Of a stretch of 64,000 nucleotides of DNA, positions 34,881-46,275 are shown piece after piece. The position numbers and the translations under genes are program-made. The notes under the pieces were generated by a model. The model searched no databases. It saw nothing but the letters and a program-made list of their open reading frames with translations, and had not been told where the DNA came from. Position 1 is the stretch's first letter. Each line of letters starts with the position of its first letter. Origin of the DNA: Certhia americana (lineage: Eukaryota > Chordata > Aves > Passeriformes > Certhiidae); assembly GCA_018697195.1 (NCBI GenBank), contig CM031866.1:6397418-6461417 (forward strand). Direction: 5' to 3'.

Positions 34881-37020
34881 TTTCTCCCAAGAAGAATACA
34901 ACGACTGAAGAAGGGAGAAGGAGGGGGAAGGGGAAGTGATATGAAAGCTGAGAAATTGGGGGTCCATCAAGTATGACCATGTTTTCTCTTCCTTTTTTCC
35001 CTTCTTCTTAGGCTGAGACTTCTCCTGGTAGCTGGATTTTGGGATCTAATGGCCCAGGGAGAACAGGACTCTGCCCTTGGCATGCTGCACCACATAACCA
35101 ACTGCAGGAAGCTATCTTGTGTTTCCTGATGCATTTCCCCAAGTCCAGGATAGTGGATCAGCAGGAATCAGGGTCAGTGAGATAATAAGCACACACTCAG
35201 GTCCAACTCAGGTTGTCTTGGGGACAACCTGTCTGTTCCTCATGTGTTTCTCCCACTTCCAAGCCTTATCCTTTCTTCCCTCATCTTCTTTTCCTTCCTG
35301 CATCATCCACCTTCTGTCCTACATCTCCTTGCTGCTGGTTCAGCACCCTACAGAACTGTCCATCTCTCCTAGAGGACGTGATCTGTACCTTGACTCCCAT
35401 GGTAGGAGCTGGGGTAGTGGAGGGGAGAGGCCAGCATGGGCTGAACCTACACCCCAAACACAATCCTCATGTTGTCCTTCCCAACGTGGCTGGATTATAT
35501 CATTTTTGGGTTTTGTCTCTTGGTGGCTTTGCTAAGTCTCATGCATGCGATGCACACTTCCCAATCCTGGATACTTCCCTTAAAACCCCAGTTCATGGGG
35601 ACAAGTGATTCAGCAAGATTCTCAGAGTTTGGCTTATACTGAGAAAAAAATGTAAAAGGAAAAGTTCTAGTTCTTGCGGTTAGGTAAAAATAAATAAAAG
35701 TGAGTGCTGTTTAAGTACAACCTACTGATTACAGAGCCAGAAGGCAAGTGAAAAGAAAACAGCACTTAATATCTTTGTTTGAATTCGAAGACCAGACTGG
35801 CAAGCTCTGAGTGTCTGGGGTCAGCAGTGCAGCATCTGTTGTGCCTCTGTGCTGAAGAGCAGGTGAAGGACTCAGGGTCATCTCCTCAGGCAGATCTTTG
35901 TGTCTCCCAGTCAGGACCCTGCTCACTACAAGGATGGACACTGTAGCAGGGCAGAGTTCATCAGGAATATTCGATGTCCCACTGCAATTTTAGTAGCTTT
36001 CTTATTCCCTCCTATATCTGCATGAAATGCTGCTGCCTGCTAAATTTGATGGCTAGCCCGTTCCCACACGGAGACATTACCTGATGTGAACTCCATGTGC
36101 TGCCTGCTAAGTCAGTGGCTTTCAATCCATGGTCCTTGAGACCCAGAGGTGCAGTGACTGCAGGGAGCTGTGAAAAGGTTGCAAAGAAAAGTAATTTCCT
36201 CTCTGACATTCAACAGTCCACGTCCATGTTGCTGCCAGAAAACTTGCAGTGGCCCTTAAGCTAACAAAGCTGAAAGCCACGGTGCTAAATGCATTAGGGA
36301 TCCTGTGGGATGGAAGGTGGCAGAACAAGAGAGAGTGCTGTCAACAGGATGGGAGCTGTCAGACTGCCTGTCAGGGAAGGAGGAGAAGAATACATGAAGC
36401 AGAGATCCACAGGGTTCAAAACTTGACTTGGTGCTTATTCCTGCAGGCTTTTGTTTGTTTATGCCAGAATGAGTTCCAGGTGAGATGTGTGGATGATGTC
36501 CTCAAGCCTTTCCATGCTGGGAGTGGGAAACAAGGAGTGCTCAGAGTTAACTTTCAGTCCTCCTGAAAGGCTCAGATGGGAAATATGAGTTTGATCAGAA
36601 GGGAATTACACTGAAAGGGGTGAAAGCAAACAAAAAATGTCACAGCAGTGTTCATGCAGTAAAGTTTCCTCCTGAAAATCAATTTGGCTAGCCACAAGCC
36701 TCGAACTGGGATGCCAACTTATTCCCAGGCAGGCATGGCATTGCAAGGATGATACTGAAAAACACCCTCTAAAATAAATGGGGCAATGTAAGGCAAATCT
36801 CTGCTTGAAAAATGTGTGTCCCCATCTGTTAAACAATATTCAGGTGCTTCTGCATTTACGCTTCCTCCAGATTTATGCAGCGATGGCTTTAAAGGCAGAT
36901 TGTCAATGAGAAGAACAGATGGAGGCAACAATCCTCCCATCCAAGCTTTGCACCAGAACTGAAGAAGTTTGTAATCTGGTTCTTGTTTACAGAGCCAAGG
37001 CTTCAAATTAAGCCCCCTCT
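34881..37020. other. non-genic stretch
   Basis: No gene or repeat is recognised. Acceptor-like pyrimidine tracts (for example ending in CTTCTTAG near 35011) are not followed by recognisable coding sequence. Confidence 0.5.
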
Positions 37021-37765
37021 GGTCTGACTGTGTAGCTCAGGGAGCCGTGAAGCTGAGATACTCCTGGTTTTACTTACTTTTTTCTGCTGGTTTCCCATTA
37101 AGGGATATTTTGTAAAAGTAGCAATGGTGTCAGGGATTTATTCTTCATAGGCACGCAGTGAACATGGGCCAAAGATTACAGGGCAACAGACCCAAAATTT
37201 CCTTCTTTCCCATAGATATGGCAGGAAATTTTCCAGATGTCTGAGCCAGCTTCCCAAGCTTCAAGGCCAACTGGTGAGCAAAGTCTCTCCACTACCCTGA
37301 ATCTTTCATTAGCACAAAATTTGCTGTAAAATGACAAAAGTTATTTCATGGAAGCAAAATAATACTCGGTCATATCAGCACCTCAGCTCCCAATCTCTGT
37401 TTTCTGTATCTTCATTGATATTCAAAGGAAAACAATGTGATTGTTAATTACAAACTGTTTGGAATGCATGAAAGAAACTACTTCAGAGCCAGAGCCAGCC
37501 GGAGGCAGGAAAGCTGAGAATATGATGTGCGCCGAGCTGCTTTAAAGGGCAGAAAGTCCCTTTGTAATTAAAGCTGATGCAATCATTGTAACAGACACAA
37601 GGTGGAAACGTTACCTTGCTCAGCTTCCCACTTGTCTCCTCTCTGCCTGTTGGGTTTTGCTTTGGACTAGGTGGAAAACGCTGAAATATCAAGGGAGTGC
37701 TTTGCATTTCAAAGAAGTTAATGCATAAGCGATGTTGTGATTCATTAGTCATCTATGGATGTATT
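37021..37765. promoter_or_regulatory. candidate regulatory segments with CARE-like site
   Basis: AT-leaning unique sequence with TTGTTAATTACAAAC, TTTGTAATTAAAGC and TTCATTAGTC. TGATGCAAT at 37575-37583 matches the C/EBP-ATF composite consensus TGATGXAAX. Whether it is conserved or functional cannot be judged here. Confidence 0.33.
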
Positions 37766-38539
37766 GGTGTTCCAGGGTCCACAGCCTTTATTGAAACCTG
37801 GTGTTGCCCTCTGTTCCTCTGTCAGCAAGTTGGAGGTGCTCAGGAAGAAAAAGGCCAGTTGGAACCTGGCAACTAAACCCTGGTGGGAAATAAAACAGAG
37901 CTGGAGTTGGTGCAACAGCTAATCCTCAAAACACAGTTTCTTTCCTCCACTCTAGATGATCTTTTTAATCCCACCATGATCCAGCCCACCACGGGGAAAG
38001 TAATCCCAACAACCTGATGATGTACAGGATAAAAGTGAAGCTCACAGCTGTAAACAGAGAAGTCCAGATGTAGTGCATGACTAAGGTAAAGTATAAACAG
38101 GCATGGAACAAAGTGTGCAGAGTGCCCCAGTGAACCCTGGGCAAGGCAGGAGCAGGTTCTGATGCAGATACACACACACATGTGGTTCTCAGACCCCTAC
38201 AACTGCCTTGCTCTGCCCCTGCCTTGCTTTCTGACCCACATCACTAAGCCAAACCTCACTGGGTGCTCTGCTTCTACTGTTCCAATCCATCTCCTCTAGT
38301 TGTATCCATCTGTCCTCATGATCACTCAAACCTAGCTCCTCCTCCGCTAAAGGGAATGCTCAGAAATGTGTCGGTGCCATTGCAGGGAAACACTTCTGTG
38401 AATCTGCCCCTCTCTTGACCTAATCCCAAACACACATCAGCAACTCCATGCATGACCTGGCCCTTCCCTCCTGGGCAGCTGCAATGTTCCCAGGGTGCTT
38501 TTTCTACTCCATAGGAGCCGTGTCAGCATCGGTGCCCTG
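37766..38539. other. non-genic stretch before the second CpG island
   Basis: Short CA-repeat-like word (ACACACACA near 38170). No supported gene. Confidence 0.5.
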
Positions 38540-38960
38540 TAACAGCCTACTCAGAGCGGCAGCCAGGCAGCTCCCTGTGCCCTCCGGCTCCTGATACAAG
38601 GAGCAGGACAGTCAGCAGTGACATGTGCCAAGCCAGTGGCTGTCCCTAGGACTGTGGTCCTGCTCCACATTGCGGCTCTGGCTCCTCCTCCTCCTCTGCT
38701 CCCAGCCCTCCTCCTACGGGAGCGGTGACTAATGCTGATGGCAGCGCTGCGCTCTCCCCGCACGCATCATCCCGGTGCCCGTGGGAGTGCGAGGGTGCGG
38801 GAGAGCGCTCAGAGAGGGGGGAGCGCGATTGACAGAGTGTGAGACGGGCTGGAGGAGCCCGCTTGTGACAGCGGGGTGGCGGCGACTGCCCGGGGACCTT
38901 GAGGCCATCCAGGTTGCCTCTCCGGGCACAGCAAGAGGTGGGGATGCAAAGGGATGTCCA
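38540..38960. promoter_or_regulatory. CpG island, left part
   Basis: I count 20 CpG by hand in 38701-38940, against very few in the flanking kilobases. The sequence is GC-rich with a GGAGGAGGAGGAG-type purine stretch on the minus strand. No TATA box is evident. Candidate CpG-island promoter; the associated transcript and its direction are unknown. Antisense open frames of 70-114 codons crossing it are Arg/Ala/Gly-rich and not convincing proteins. Confidence 0.5.
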
Positions 38961-39240
38961 GGTGGCACTTCCTAGTGGGGCGTTGCACACCCAGACCTGG
39001 CGGAGCTGGAAGCTCCAGGAACGCTGGGAAGATGGGGATTCTCTTACATGAGAAACAGCAGGAGGCCAGGCAGAACAGCTGAGACACTTCTGGGATCTGC
39101 TCTGCCCTGGTACCTCCTACCATTTCTGGCAGCCACGAACTGGTACTGGGGGTTCGTGCCACATCTGCCCGCTTTTGCCCATCCTGCCATGCTCCTGCCA
39201 CCCACACATAGCCAAGTCAGTCCCTGTCCCTCTTGTCACT

Positions 39241-39560
39241 CCCATGCACTTCCTTGTCACCCAGCCGGCTGCAGGGAGGCTGTCCCGCGGGGGCCCGACG
39301 GTCCCTAAACCAGCCCGGGTAAGCATCCCTCTGTTTTCCAGGCGCGTGGCTGATTTTTACAAGCCCACCTCAGAGCAGAGGAAGGGGCGAGCTGCCGGCA
39401 GCCGTGCCCAGCGGGCTCCGGCGCCCTGCGCTGCCGATCGAATCCCGTCGAGCCTGCAGGAATGGGCTGAGGAGCGGCCGGGAGAGCCAGAGTAGCCCGG
39501 TTATGCGAGCCAGGCAGGCTGCGAGCGTTGCGCTCCTCCCCTCGCCAGAGACAAGCCCAC
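39241..39560. promoter_or_regulatory. CpG island, right part
   Basis: I count 26 CpG by hand in 39241-39540. A donor-like CCCGG/GTAAGC junction at about 39317 is followed only 28 bases later by an acceptor-like CTCTGTTTTCCAG, which is too close for a vertebrate intron. A first-exon donor or a separate acceptor remains possible. The island is separated from its left part by about 280 bases of lower CpG density. Confidence 0.5.
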
Positions 39561-40277
39561 AGGGACAGCTCCGAGGGTCTGGTTTTCTCTCTCTCTCAAG
39601 GAGATCACACTCCCTGAGACTCCGATGGGGATGGAGGGGTAGACAGGACCAGGATCAGGCCAGGAAAAGCCTGTCCCACCCTGCATCCCACCGGTGGTTG
39701 CTCCAACAGAGCTGTTCACTTCCCCACCCTTGCCCTGCTGGCTGCATCCGAGCCATGCTCAGGGACACAGTGCCCCGCAGTAGTGGGGAGGGCAGCTGGA
39801 TCAGGCCTTTTCGGCCAGCTTGGAGGCTGGGAACCACTTAATTGACTGAGGATTTTAATTACCTGTGCACTGGATAGAGCCCATGGGGAAAAGAGTGATA
39901 GGCAGGCAGCTGGACCGGCAGGTACCGAACAGGGAAGGTCATTGCTGAAGGTTTTGGGAGCTATATTATAGAGCAAGTGTCACTGAAATGTACCTAACAT
40001 GGGCCATTCTGCACACTGTGCATCCACAGGCAGGTATGAGCCATTAAATGGGACCCTCTTGCACCTTTCCTTCTGCAAGCCTCACCAGGCAGACCCTGTG
40101 TGGGACTGGAAGCTCCACCTCATCCTGGCAGATTTCCTGAGCCTTCCAAGACTCATTGTGGATGTCAGAAGGCACAGCTCATTCACAGGTAACTTGGGCT
40201 GGAGAACAACTTCTGGCTGGTTGGAAGGGAGTGGGAGTGGCAGCTGTTGACAACTGAGGGCAGGAAGATGTGTAAGT
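39561..40277. other. non-genic stretch
   Basis: No supported feature. A TTAATTGACTGAGG and TTTTAATTACC patch lies at about 39838-39862. Confidence 0.5.
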
Positions 40278-40382
40278 GTAGTGTTTAGGGACATGGTTTA
40301 CGGGTGGAATTGGCAGTGCTGGGTTAACCCTTGGTCTTGAAGGTCTTGGAAGTCTTTTTCAACCTAAACAATTCTATAATTC
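40278..40382 (+). mobile_element. CR1 LINE, 3' end fragment
   Basis: Matches the avian CR1 3' tail in order: GTGTTTAGGGACATGGTTTA, GGTGGAATTGGCAGTGCTGG, GTTAACCCTTGGTC, TTGAAGGTC, CAACCTAAACAATTC, then a terminal TATAATTC-type unit. It is 5'-truncated and carries no coding remnant. The sequence differs from the 27.4-kb copy, suggesting a different CR1 subfamily. Confidence 0.93.
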
Positions 40383-41225
40383 AAGTTCATGTTACCAGGC
40401 AGGTGGATTCAGTGATAGCAGCCCTGGCCTTCCCATTTATTAGAGGAGCCTTGTCTTCACAGGGATTGGGGATGGGGAGGGATCCAGAGCACAGAGGGCA
40501 GAGACAGAGATCCCTCACCCAAATCCTGCCCAGATCTCACCAGAAATGGTGATGGCACAACAGAGACAAATTTAGGGATGCTGAAGGTGTTCAAGTCTTT
40601 GTTTGCAAAGATTCAAGGCGTAACAGTCAGCAAATGTCAAGGCTGCAGAGCAGCATCAGTGTTTACTTAGAGGATTTCTTGAGGCCTAAAGAACCCCCTT
40701 AAAAGCCCCCAGACCTCAAACCCCATCATTGACACCATGATGTGTGTCAATGTCACCAATGGCAAGTTTCACTACCTAGCAGCAGCAATGATTTGTCACA
40801 TAAACCTCATCCATTAGCAGTAGGATGAAGTCCCAAACAGGAGTTTTTACAGACGGCTCAAGCAGGTTTTGGCACCTACTTTTTTGGATCAGAAATATGG
40901 TCTTCACAGGCAGCTCCAACCATAAAAATGGATGGGAGAAGCAATTAGTGTTCCTCAGTCTTTGGCATAAAAGCACAGATAGAGGAAGAAGAGCCCCTCA
41001 GCCCAGCTGGCAAGGACAGAGCATCTACTGAATGTGTCCCTGGGTCCCTGGGCTCAGCACAACCTGTCCCCTCAGCCTCATCCCCACCACACACATCCAC
41101 CCATCAACACGGGGACACATTTCCCAGGCAGCCCTCCTCTGGAAGGACCTCAAGGTTTTTGGCAGCTGCTGCACCGTGGCATTTTCCTCCTATGTGAACG
41201 TCTCCACTCCAGGAGAGCCCATAAA
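40383..41225. other. non-genic stretch
   Basis: Ordinary unique sequence apart from the small inverted repeat listed separately. No gene supported. Confidence 0.5.
40727..40752. repeat. 9-bp inverted repeat
   Basis: CATTGACAC (40727-40735) and its exact complement GTGTCAATG (40744-40752) enclose an 8-base loop. A small hairpin with no known RNA family. Confidence 0.9.
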
Positions 41226-41500
41226 GAGCCGGCAGCGGTTTCGGCATCGGGGCACACGCGCGCTGAAAGGCACTGCCTGCCAATTCAGCAGCGTGAGTGC
41301 CTCAGAGGGGGCTGTGGCAAGCAGAGAGCTGGCAAAGTCCTGCTTATCTGATGGGATCTACCAACATCCCTGCTCACAGCAGTACAACTTCAGGTTTTTT
41401 TGTCAGTTGATGATATGAGGCTGAAATGAAGATAAATGAGAGCAAAAGAAGAAGAGAAATCCCTCCTCAAAACACATTTGAATGCAGGATAAAAAGCAAC
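41226..41500. other. unique stretch with local CpG
   Basis: Short CpG-rich patch (AGAGCCGGCAGCGG, ACACGCGCGCTG at about 41228-41270), then ordinary sequence. It may be the flank of the regulatory block that follows. Confidence 0.35.
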
Positions 41501-41509
41501 CCAGCGACA

Positions 41510-41890
41510 AGGACTTCTTTTCTTCTTCTCCCCAAACTTTGGGAACTCGGATGTGGGTGTGAATATCACTTTAAGGATTTATAAAATGACACATGGCCTC
41601 ACCTGTCAGCATGCCAAAATCTGAATGTCGGTTTTAATTACACCGAATATTTTACTTTCTTATGCAGAGGCATAATCAATTATCTTATTTAAAGGCATTA
41701 CGATAATGTGTGTGTAAAATGGAGCCATTCCCTGTATTGCATTAGATTCTCTAATTATAGGAGAATGTTTGGAGCTAAAATGTCAGCCTGTCATCTGGCG
41801 GGTGTGTAATTCATGATCTGCATTTGCCGGCACGGATGGAGCTGACAAAAATTGCATTCATTCTCTTCCACTGCTTTGGCCTCAAATTTG
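41510..41890. promoter_or_regulatory. strong candidate enhancer / conserved non-coding element
   Basis: The most enhancer-like segment in the window: about 380 repeat-free bases. It holds TAATTA at 41635-41640 and 41752-41757, and a TAATCAATTA dimer site (TAAT-N2-ATTA) at 41673-41682. An E-box CACCTG at 41600-41605 overlaps a MEIS/TGIF core CTGTCA (41603-41608). A second CTGTCA at 41788-41793 overlaps an E-box CATCTG at 41792-41797. The E-box plus TALE arrangement therefore occurs twice. Function is inferred from motif arrangement; conservation untested. Confidence 0.5.
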
Positions 41891-42195
41891 CCTGGCCTGG
41901 AGTTGACAAATCCCACCCTGTCTCCCTCCTAAAGCACAGAGAACCCCTCCCACCCTGTGCCAGGGGGATGGTGCTGTGAGGAGCTGAGTTTGACAGTGCT
42001 TTCTGCCAGTGGGTGTTTCTTAGTTCCACCTTGATGAGCCTAGAGAGCGAGTGTGGGGTTACATACCAAGCTCTTGGGCAGTGGGGAGCTGTTTGGATGT
42101 GATCATGAGCTCAGCAAATGCTTCCTCATGTCCCACATGGCAGGAGGAGACCGAGGCGTGAGCAGAGCTGGAGGCAGAAGACAGAACCCACCAGG
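41891..42195. other. non-genic stretch
   Basis: GC-leaning; nothing supported. Confidence 0.5.
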
Positions 42196-42300
42196 GACTT
42201 TTCAAAACAGCCTCATCTGAATTACGAATAATGAAAGCCCTCCAACTCTCAGTTATTAAAGCAGAGGGATTAGATAAAAATAGTGTGCTTGTTTCTTGGG
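42196..42300. promoter_or_regulatory. candidate conserved non-coding element
   Basis: CTGAATTACGAATAATG, CAGTTATTAAAGC and GGGATTAGATAAAAATAG lie within about 80 bases. Motif-based, weak. Confidence 0.27.
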
Positions 42301-42999
42301 ATCTTAGTCCTTTCTCTAAGCATTACCCAAGTAAAGCAGCCTGGATTGCTTCAGTGTCTGTTTTGCAGGACAGTTCCTGATCGCATCCATGATGTCACTT
42401 CCAGGTGGGCAACCACACAGAGGGAAGAGAGAAACCTCTTTGTGTTGGGGCAGGGGAAAAGACGAGATTAGGGTTTGGGAAATTATGAAAATTTATCAGT
42501 GAATGAAAAACACTGCAGTGAGATTGCTGTGAGAGTTCTGAAACAGAGACCATGATCCCCGTGGGTGAGGGGCAGCAAGAAGCACATCACCTGGAGGTGA
42601 CGCCTCAGCAGCAGCATCCCAAAAGGAAGGTCCTGATGAAGGAAATGCAGCTGGTGTCTGTGGCATTAGCCAAAGGGACAAATCACACAGGGCAGTGTCA
42701 TTGCTGTGTCCAGCTCCAGGCAATGCTGCTTAATCTCCCAGTCAGCCAAAAGCAGATGCTGTAGGACCAGACACACCATTCTGTACTGTGCCAGAGGCTG
42801 TGGGCAGTGCAATCTCCTGGCCTGACCCTGTGCCCCACATTTCAGACTAGGCCACCCTCTGGATTTCCTGAAGTGACGTGGATCAACGCAGCAGAGCAGG
42901 ATGTGGGTCACCCCAGTGCCTCCCCAGCCCTCAGCTCCCAGCACTGCCTTCCCTGCATGCAGGTATCCTAACACAGCCTCATCCCGAGGCTGCCAAGGA
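42301..42999. other. non-genic stretch
   Basis: No supported feature. Confidence 0.5.
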
Positions 43000-43200
43000 T
43001 CTGCACGATGCCATTAAGAGGCTTATTAAAAAGTGATGCACCAATTTAACACCTATTAGCCAGCACGGTGCCCTTTAACGGCACGGGGGAACCTGCAAAT
43101 GGAAGCCCCAGCTCCCAGCAGAACCCTAAGAGGCTGAGTTTAACTTTATGGCTCCAATTAGAGCAACACTAAAGCAGTACTGACGCTGTGGATTTATTAA
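43000..43200. promoter_or_regulatory. candidate conserved non-coding element
   Basis: Unique segment with GCCATTAAGAGGC, TTATTAAAAAGTG, CCAATTTAACACC, CCTATTAGCC, CTCCAATTAGAGC and GATTTATTAAC. Evenly spaced homeodomain-like cores; inference only. Confidence 0.33.
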
Positions 43201-43427
43201 CACTGAGCCCATCCCAGACAGCTGCTGGCCAATGCCAACAGCAGGCATGAGCAGTGCTTTGCCAGCCGTGTCCAGGCCACCACAATGCCCCATCCCCCAC
43301 AAAGGGAAGATTTTGGGAAGCTGCTAGGGAAGGGATGGGGTCAGACAAAGGAGACCAGAGGAAGAACAGGCTGAACTCATCCCTGGTCATTGCTGCAATT
43401 TGAGTTTCCTATTTTAGGGGATGTCAT

Positions 43428-43510
43428 CAGCTGGTAGGATGCTAAGGCAAAGCAGGGGAATGTCTCTCTGGGTGTCAAATCTTCCTTTGGTCTGGATGAG
43501 TAGAGCCAGA
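43428..43510 (+). repeat. duplicated 83-bp segment, copy 1
   Basis: A contiguous 68-base identity (43433-43500) with 46977-47044, extended to 83 bases with only two mismatches (81/83) at 43428-43510 versus 46972-47054. Both copies are in the same orientation, 3544 bases apart. Flanks on both sides are unrelated, there is no A-tail, and it is not a recognised CR1 part. It could be a templated insertion, a small dispersed duplication or a fragment of an unrecognised repeat. Both copies happen to lie in open frames, which follows from sequence identity and is not evidence of coding. Confidence 0.95.
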
Positions 43511-43514
43511 CTGG

Positions 43515-43660
43515 GAGGGAGAGCAGCTGCCTGCACACACGGGTTGAAGATGTTTAAAGCACTTGGTTGTTCCAGGAGGTTTATAGGCTGCCTTTGCCTA
43601 ATAAAGTAATTTTTTAGCATCTTGCGTCACCCTAATTACTTGTCACAATAACTAGACACA
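43515..43660. promoter_or_regulatory. candidate conserved non-coding element
   Basis: CCTAATAAAGTAATTTTTTAGC and CCCTAATTACTTGTC in an AT-leaning unique segment immediately downstream of the duplicated piece. Motif-based. Confidence 0.3.
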
Positions 43661-44335
43661 GCCCTCGTGTGGCGTGCTCCCTGGCCCAGGCAGGGGCAGG
43701 CACAGCTGGCGGGACAGTCTGCAGGGAGGATGGAGGCTTGGCATCATGCATCCCCACCCCTCAGCCTTTGAGGTCATTTCCCCACGCACCTGCTGGCTCC
43801 TATGTCCTCATCACTGCTCCCCAAAGCAACGCACAAACACCTCGGGAGGGCCCCTCTTGCTGGTGGGAGCCTTTGCCAGCTGCAGGGATGGGAGCAGTGT
43901 TTCAGCAGTGCTTCAGGATCATAAATATCCCCTCCCTGGGACAGAGGGATGTCCCCAACCCTGAGCCACTAGTGCTCACTAAGGACAGCTGGGGAAAGGC
44001 AGGACAGCAGGAGCAAGCAGATCCTATTTGGGATCCTCCAGCAGCACATTTTTCTCTATGCAAACCACCCATGGGTCTGCAGTCATGCCACAGCAGCTCC
44101 CACATGCCCCAGGGAACAGCCACTGCCCACTTCCCTGCTTGCACTGGCAGAAGAGGCAGCACAGCTCTATCTGAAACTTTCTCCCACCCTTCTCAGGCTG
44201 CTGTAAAAGCCCAGAAAGGATCTCATTGCTGCAAATTTCTCCCTGTGCCCATCACTGTCTCAGCACCCAGCATGCCCCCACCAGCACAGGCTGTCATTTC
44301 CTCACCATGAACTCTAACAGCTTTTTTTTACTCTC
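43661..44335. other. non-genic stretch
   Basis: Carries a 213-codon open frame (43669-44310 +) that is Pro/Ser/Cys-rich with an overlapping 96-codon frame. No domain, start context or splice structure supports it. Confidence 0.5.
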
Positions 44336-44342
44336 TATTCAG

Positions 44343-44363
44343 ACAAACAAACAAACAAACAAA
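44343..44363. repeat. (ACAA)n microsatellite
   Basis: Five tandem ACAA units. Confidence 0.9.
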
Positions 44364-44779
44364 TCATTCCAGGCCTTTGTAATGAGAGGAAAATTAGTAG
44401 CAGGTGAGAGCAGATTTTAATGAGACAAAACTGTTCCTAACATAGCCTAGGAACAGTAAATCCTTCCCCACCCTTTTGCTCTTCTGTGGTTTGAGTGGGT
44501 AAAAAATAAATTAGCATGAGGAAGGCACAAGGTTTTCCTGAGAAAAGTACAGGTCTAACAGAGAGCTTGTCCCAGGTATTTGTGTTCCCACTTGCTTCCT
44601 GCATGGATTCCCCCATCATCTATCCCCTGTCTGTTCTCCACAGACTGAATCCAGTCCTTATTCATGTGCAATGCTCACAAAGTGGGAACTTTTCAGGCTG
44701 GAAACCAAACAAACTCATTGTAGTTCAACATGAAATGTTTGTTTTCATTCTCACATTGCTTAACTTGTTTTTTATTCCG

Positions 44780-44783
<4 letters not shown>

Positions 44784-44813
<30 letters not shown>

Positions 44814-44830
44814 AGAAAGAAAGAAAGAAG
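44784..44830 (+). repeat. poly-A followed by (GAAA)n
   Basis: A run of 27 A, then four GAAA units and one GAAG. This is the pattern of an expanded retroposon tail, but no retroposon body is recognisable upstream. Confidence 0.9.
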
Positions 44831-46130
44831 CAACAATGGCAAGCACCAAAACTCCAGTATTTGGGAACAAAGAGTCTCAAGTTTGGGTTCCGGAGAGGTT
44901 AATGAACTGCCTGGATGTGGTCACAGGCTGCCCAAGAAATGCCTCAACTTTGAGCCAAACCAGGGTGTTTAACTTGAATTCATTAGTTCCTTTTGTTCGT
45001 CTTGCCACTATTTTCTCTGCATTTGTTTACATGAAGAAAATCCCCCCCTTCTCATTCCCCAGCTTTCCTCACATATTAGAGGAACATTATAGGGTATTTA
45101 TAGCTCAGCTGAGCTTGCTAAATGCCTTCTTCTAGGAAAATAGTTAATCAAACTCTCTATTTTGACTCTTTGTTTATTCTCCCTTTTCCATCTGTTCCTA
45201 CTTCTGTTGCTGGAAGCTGGGCACCACCTGAGTGAGAATGGGCAGGGGTGCATGGCTCAGTTTGGGGAGGTCACCTGGCTTAAGAAGGAGCTGCAAGTGT
45301 GAACACAAGCTCTGCCATGGGCTTTGTGGACATCCCTTCAGTGCCACTGCACAGCAAAATGTCCTCGGTGCCACCACACACCTGGGTACAGCAGGGAGCT
45401 AAACCAGGCTCCAGCTAAGCCAGGACTACCTGAGCTGAACCCCACACCGATGGGACAGCTCAAATGGGAATTAAGGGCCTTGCAAAGAGGTTTGCCTTGC
45501 TCCAGGGGAAATCCCAGTCATGTGGAGCCTGCCTGGCTGGAGGACAGACAATGCACTGTCCCTGCAAGAGGGGCAGCAATGTTTTAGCTGACTGCACCCA
45601 TTCATCACACCCTGGGCAGTGCAGAGAGGGGAGCCCCTGGGCACACAGGGCCGCATGCTGCTGCCACCCTGCCTGAGAAAGAGCATCCCCCGGCACAGAG
45701 CACTTCACTGCAGGGCTCTGCTTTCATTGCAAGGCTGGCAAACTTGACAAACTTTGAAGAAAAATCCTCATGCCCTCAGGCTGCAGAGACAGCTGTAGTG
45801 TTTGCAAAGCAGGAAGGGGGATGCCTCTGAGAATCCCACAGCGACACAGTAGGAACAACACGATGTGGGAAGCCTCCACTTTTTTCCAGCAGATATTATT
45901 CAGACAATTTCAGAAAGGTGACAGGAGTGCCAGCCTGTTCCCAGCCCCTTGCTATCCCCAGGGCAGCTCTAGAGCCACATCTGCACCAGCACATCTGGCA
46001 GGTGTCCCTCAGAGCAAAAGCTGTGCTCATCACCTGAGGACAGACTCTGAGGCACCCCACCAGTCCCTCTGCACCCCCACCTATGGCCAGATGGCCACAA
46101 TCTCCTCTTCTCCCCTGTCTCTTAATATAT
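44831..46130. other. non-genic stretch
   Basis: AT-leaning first 300 bases, then GC-rich. No gene or repeat recognised. Confidence 0.5.
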
Positions 46131-46275
46131 AGAAGGAAAACATCTGAGATCACTGCGGTTTTATTGTCAGATTTGGCAGCCTTTTCATATTTGCTTGGAT
46201 TGAGATATAAATTGAATTTGGTTTTCTCCCGCTGACTCAGTTATTTGTTATAGGAATAAGCATGTGGTAATGGAT
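46131..46275. promoter_or_regulatory. candidate regulatory element with MAF/AP-1-like site
   Basis: GCGGTTTTATTGTCAG, GAGATATAAATTGAATTTGG and GTTATAGGAATAAGC surround GCTGACTCAG (46231-46240). The latter holds an AP-1 TGACTCA core in a MARE-like context (consensus TGCTGACTCAGCA). Candidate enhancer only. Confidence 0.35.

Noticed and set aside
39317..39346. Donor GTAAGC and acceptor TTTTCCAG close together, looking like a mini-intron
   Set aside because: The interval of about 28 bases is far below the minimum vertebrate intron length.
43669..44310. 213-codon open frame
   Set aside because: Low-information Pro/Ser-rich translation, overlapping alternative frames, no splice structure or domain.
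44784..44830. Processed pseudogene tail
   Set aside because: A long poly-A/GAAA run is present but the preceding sequence shows no recognisable cDNA or target-site duplication.
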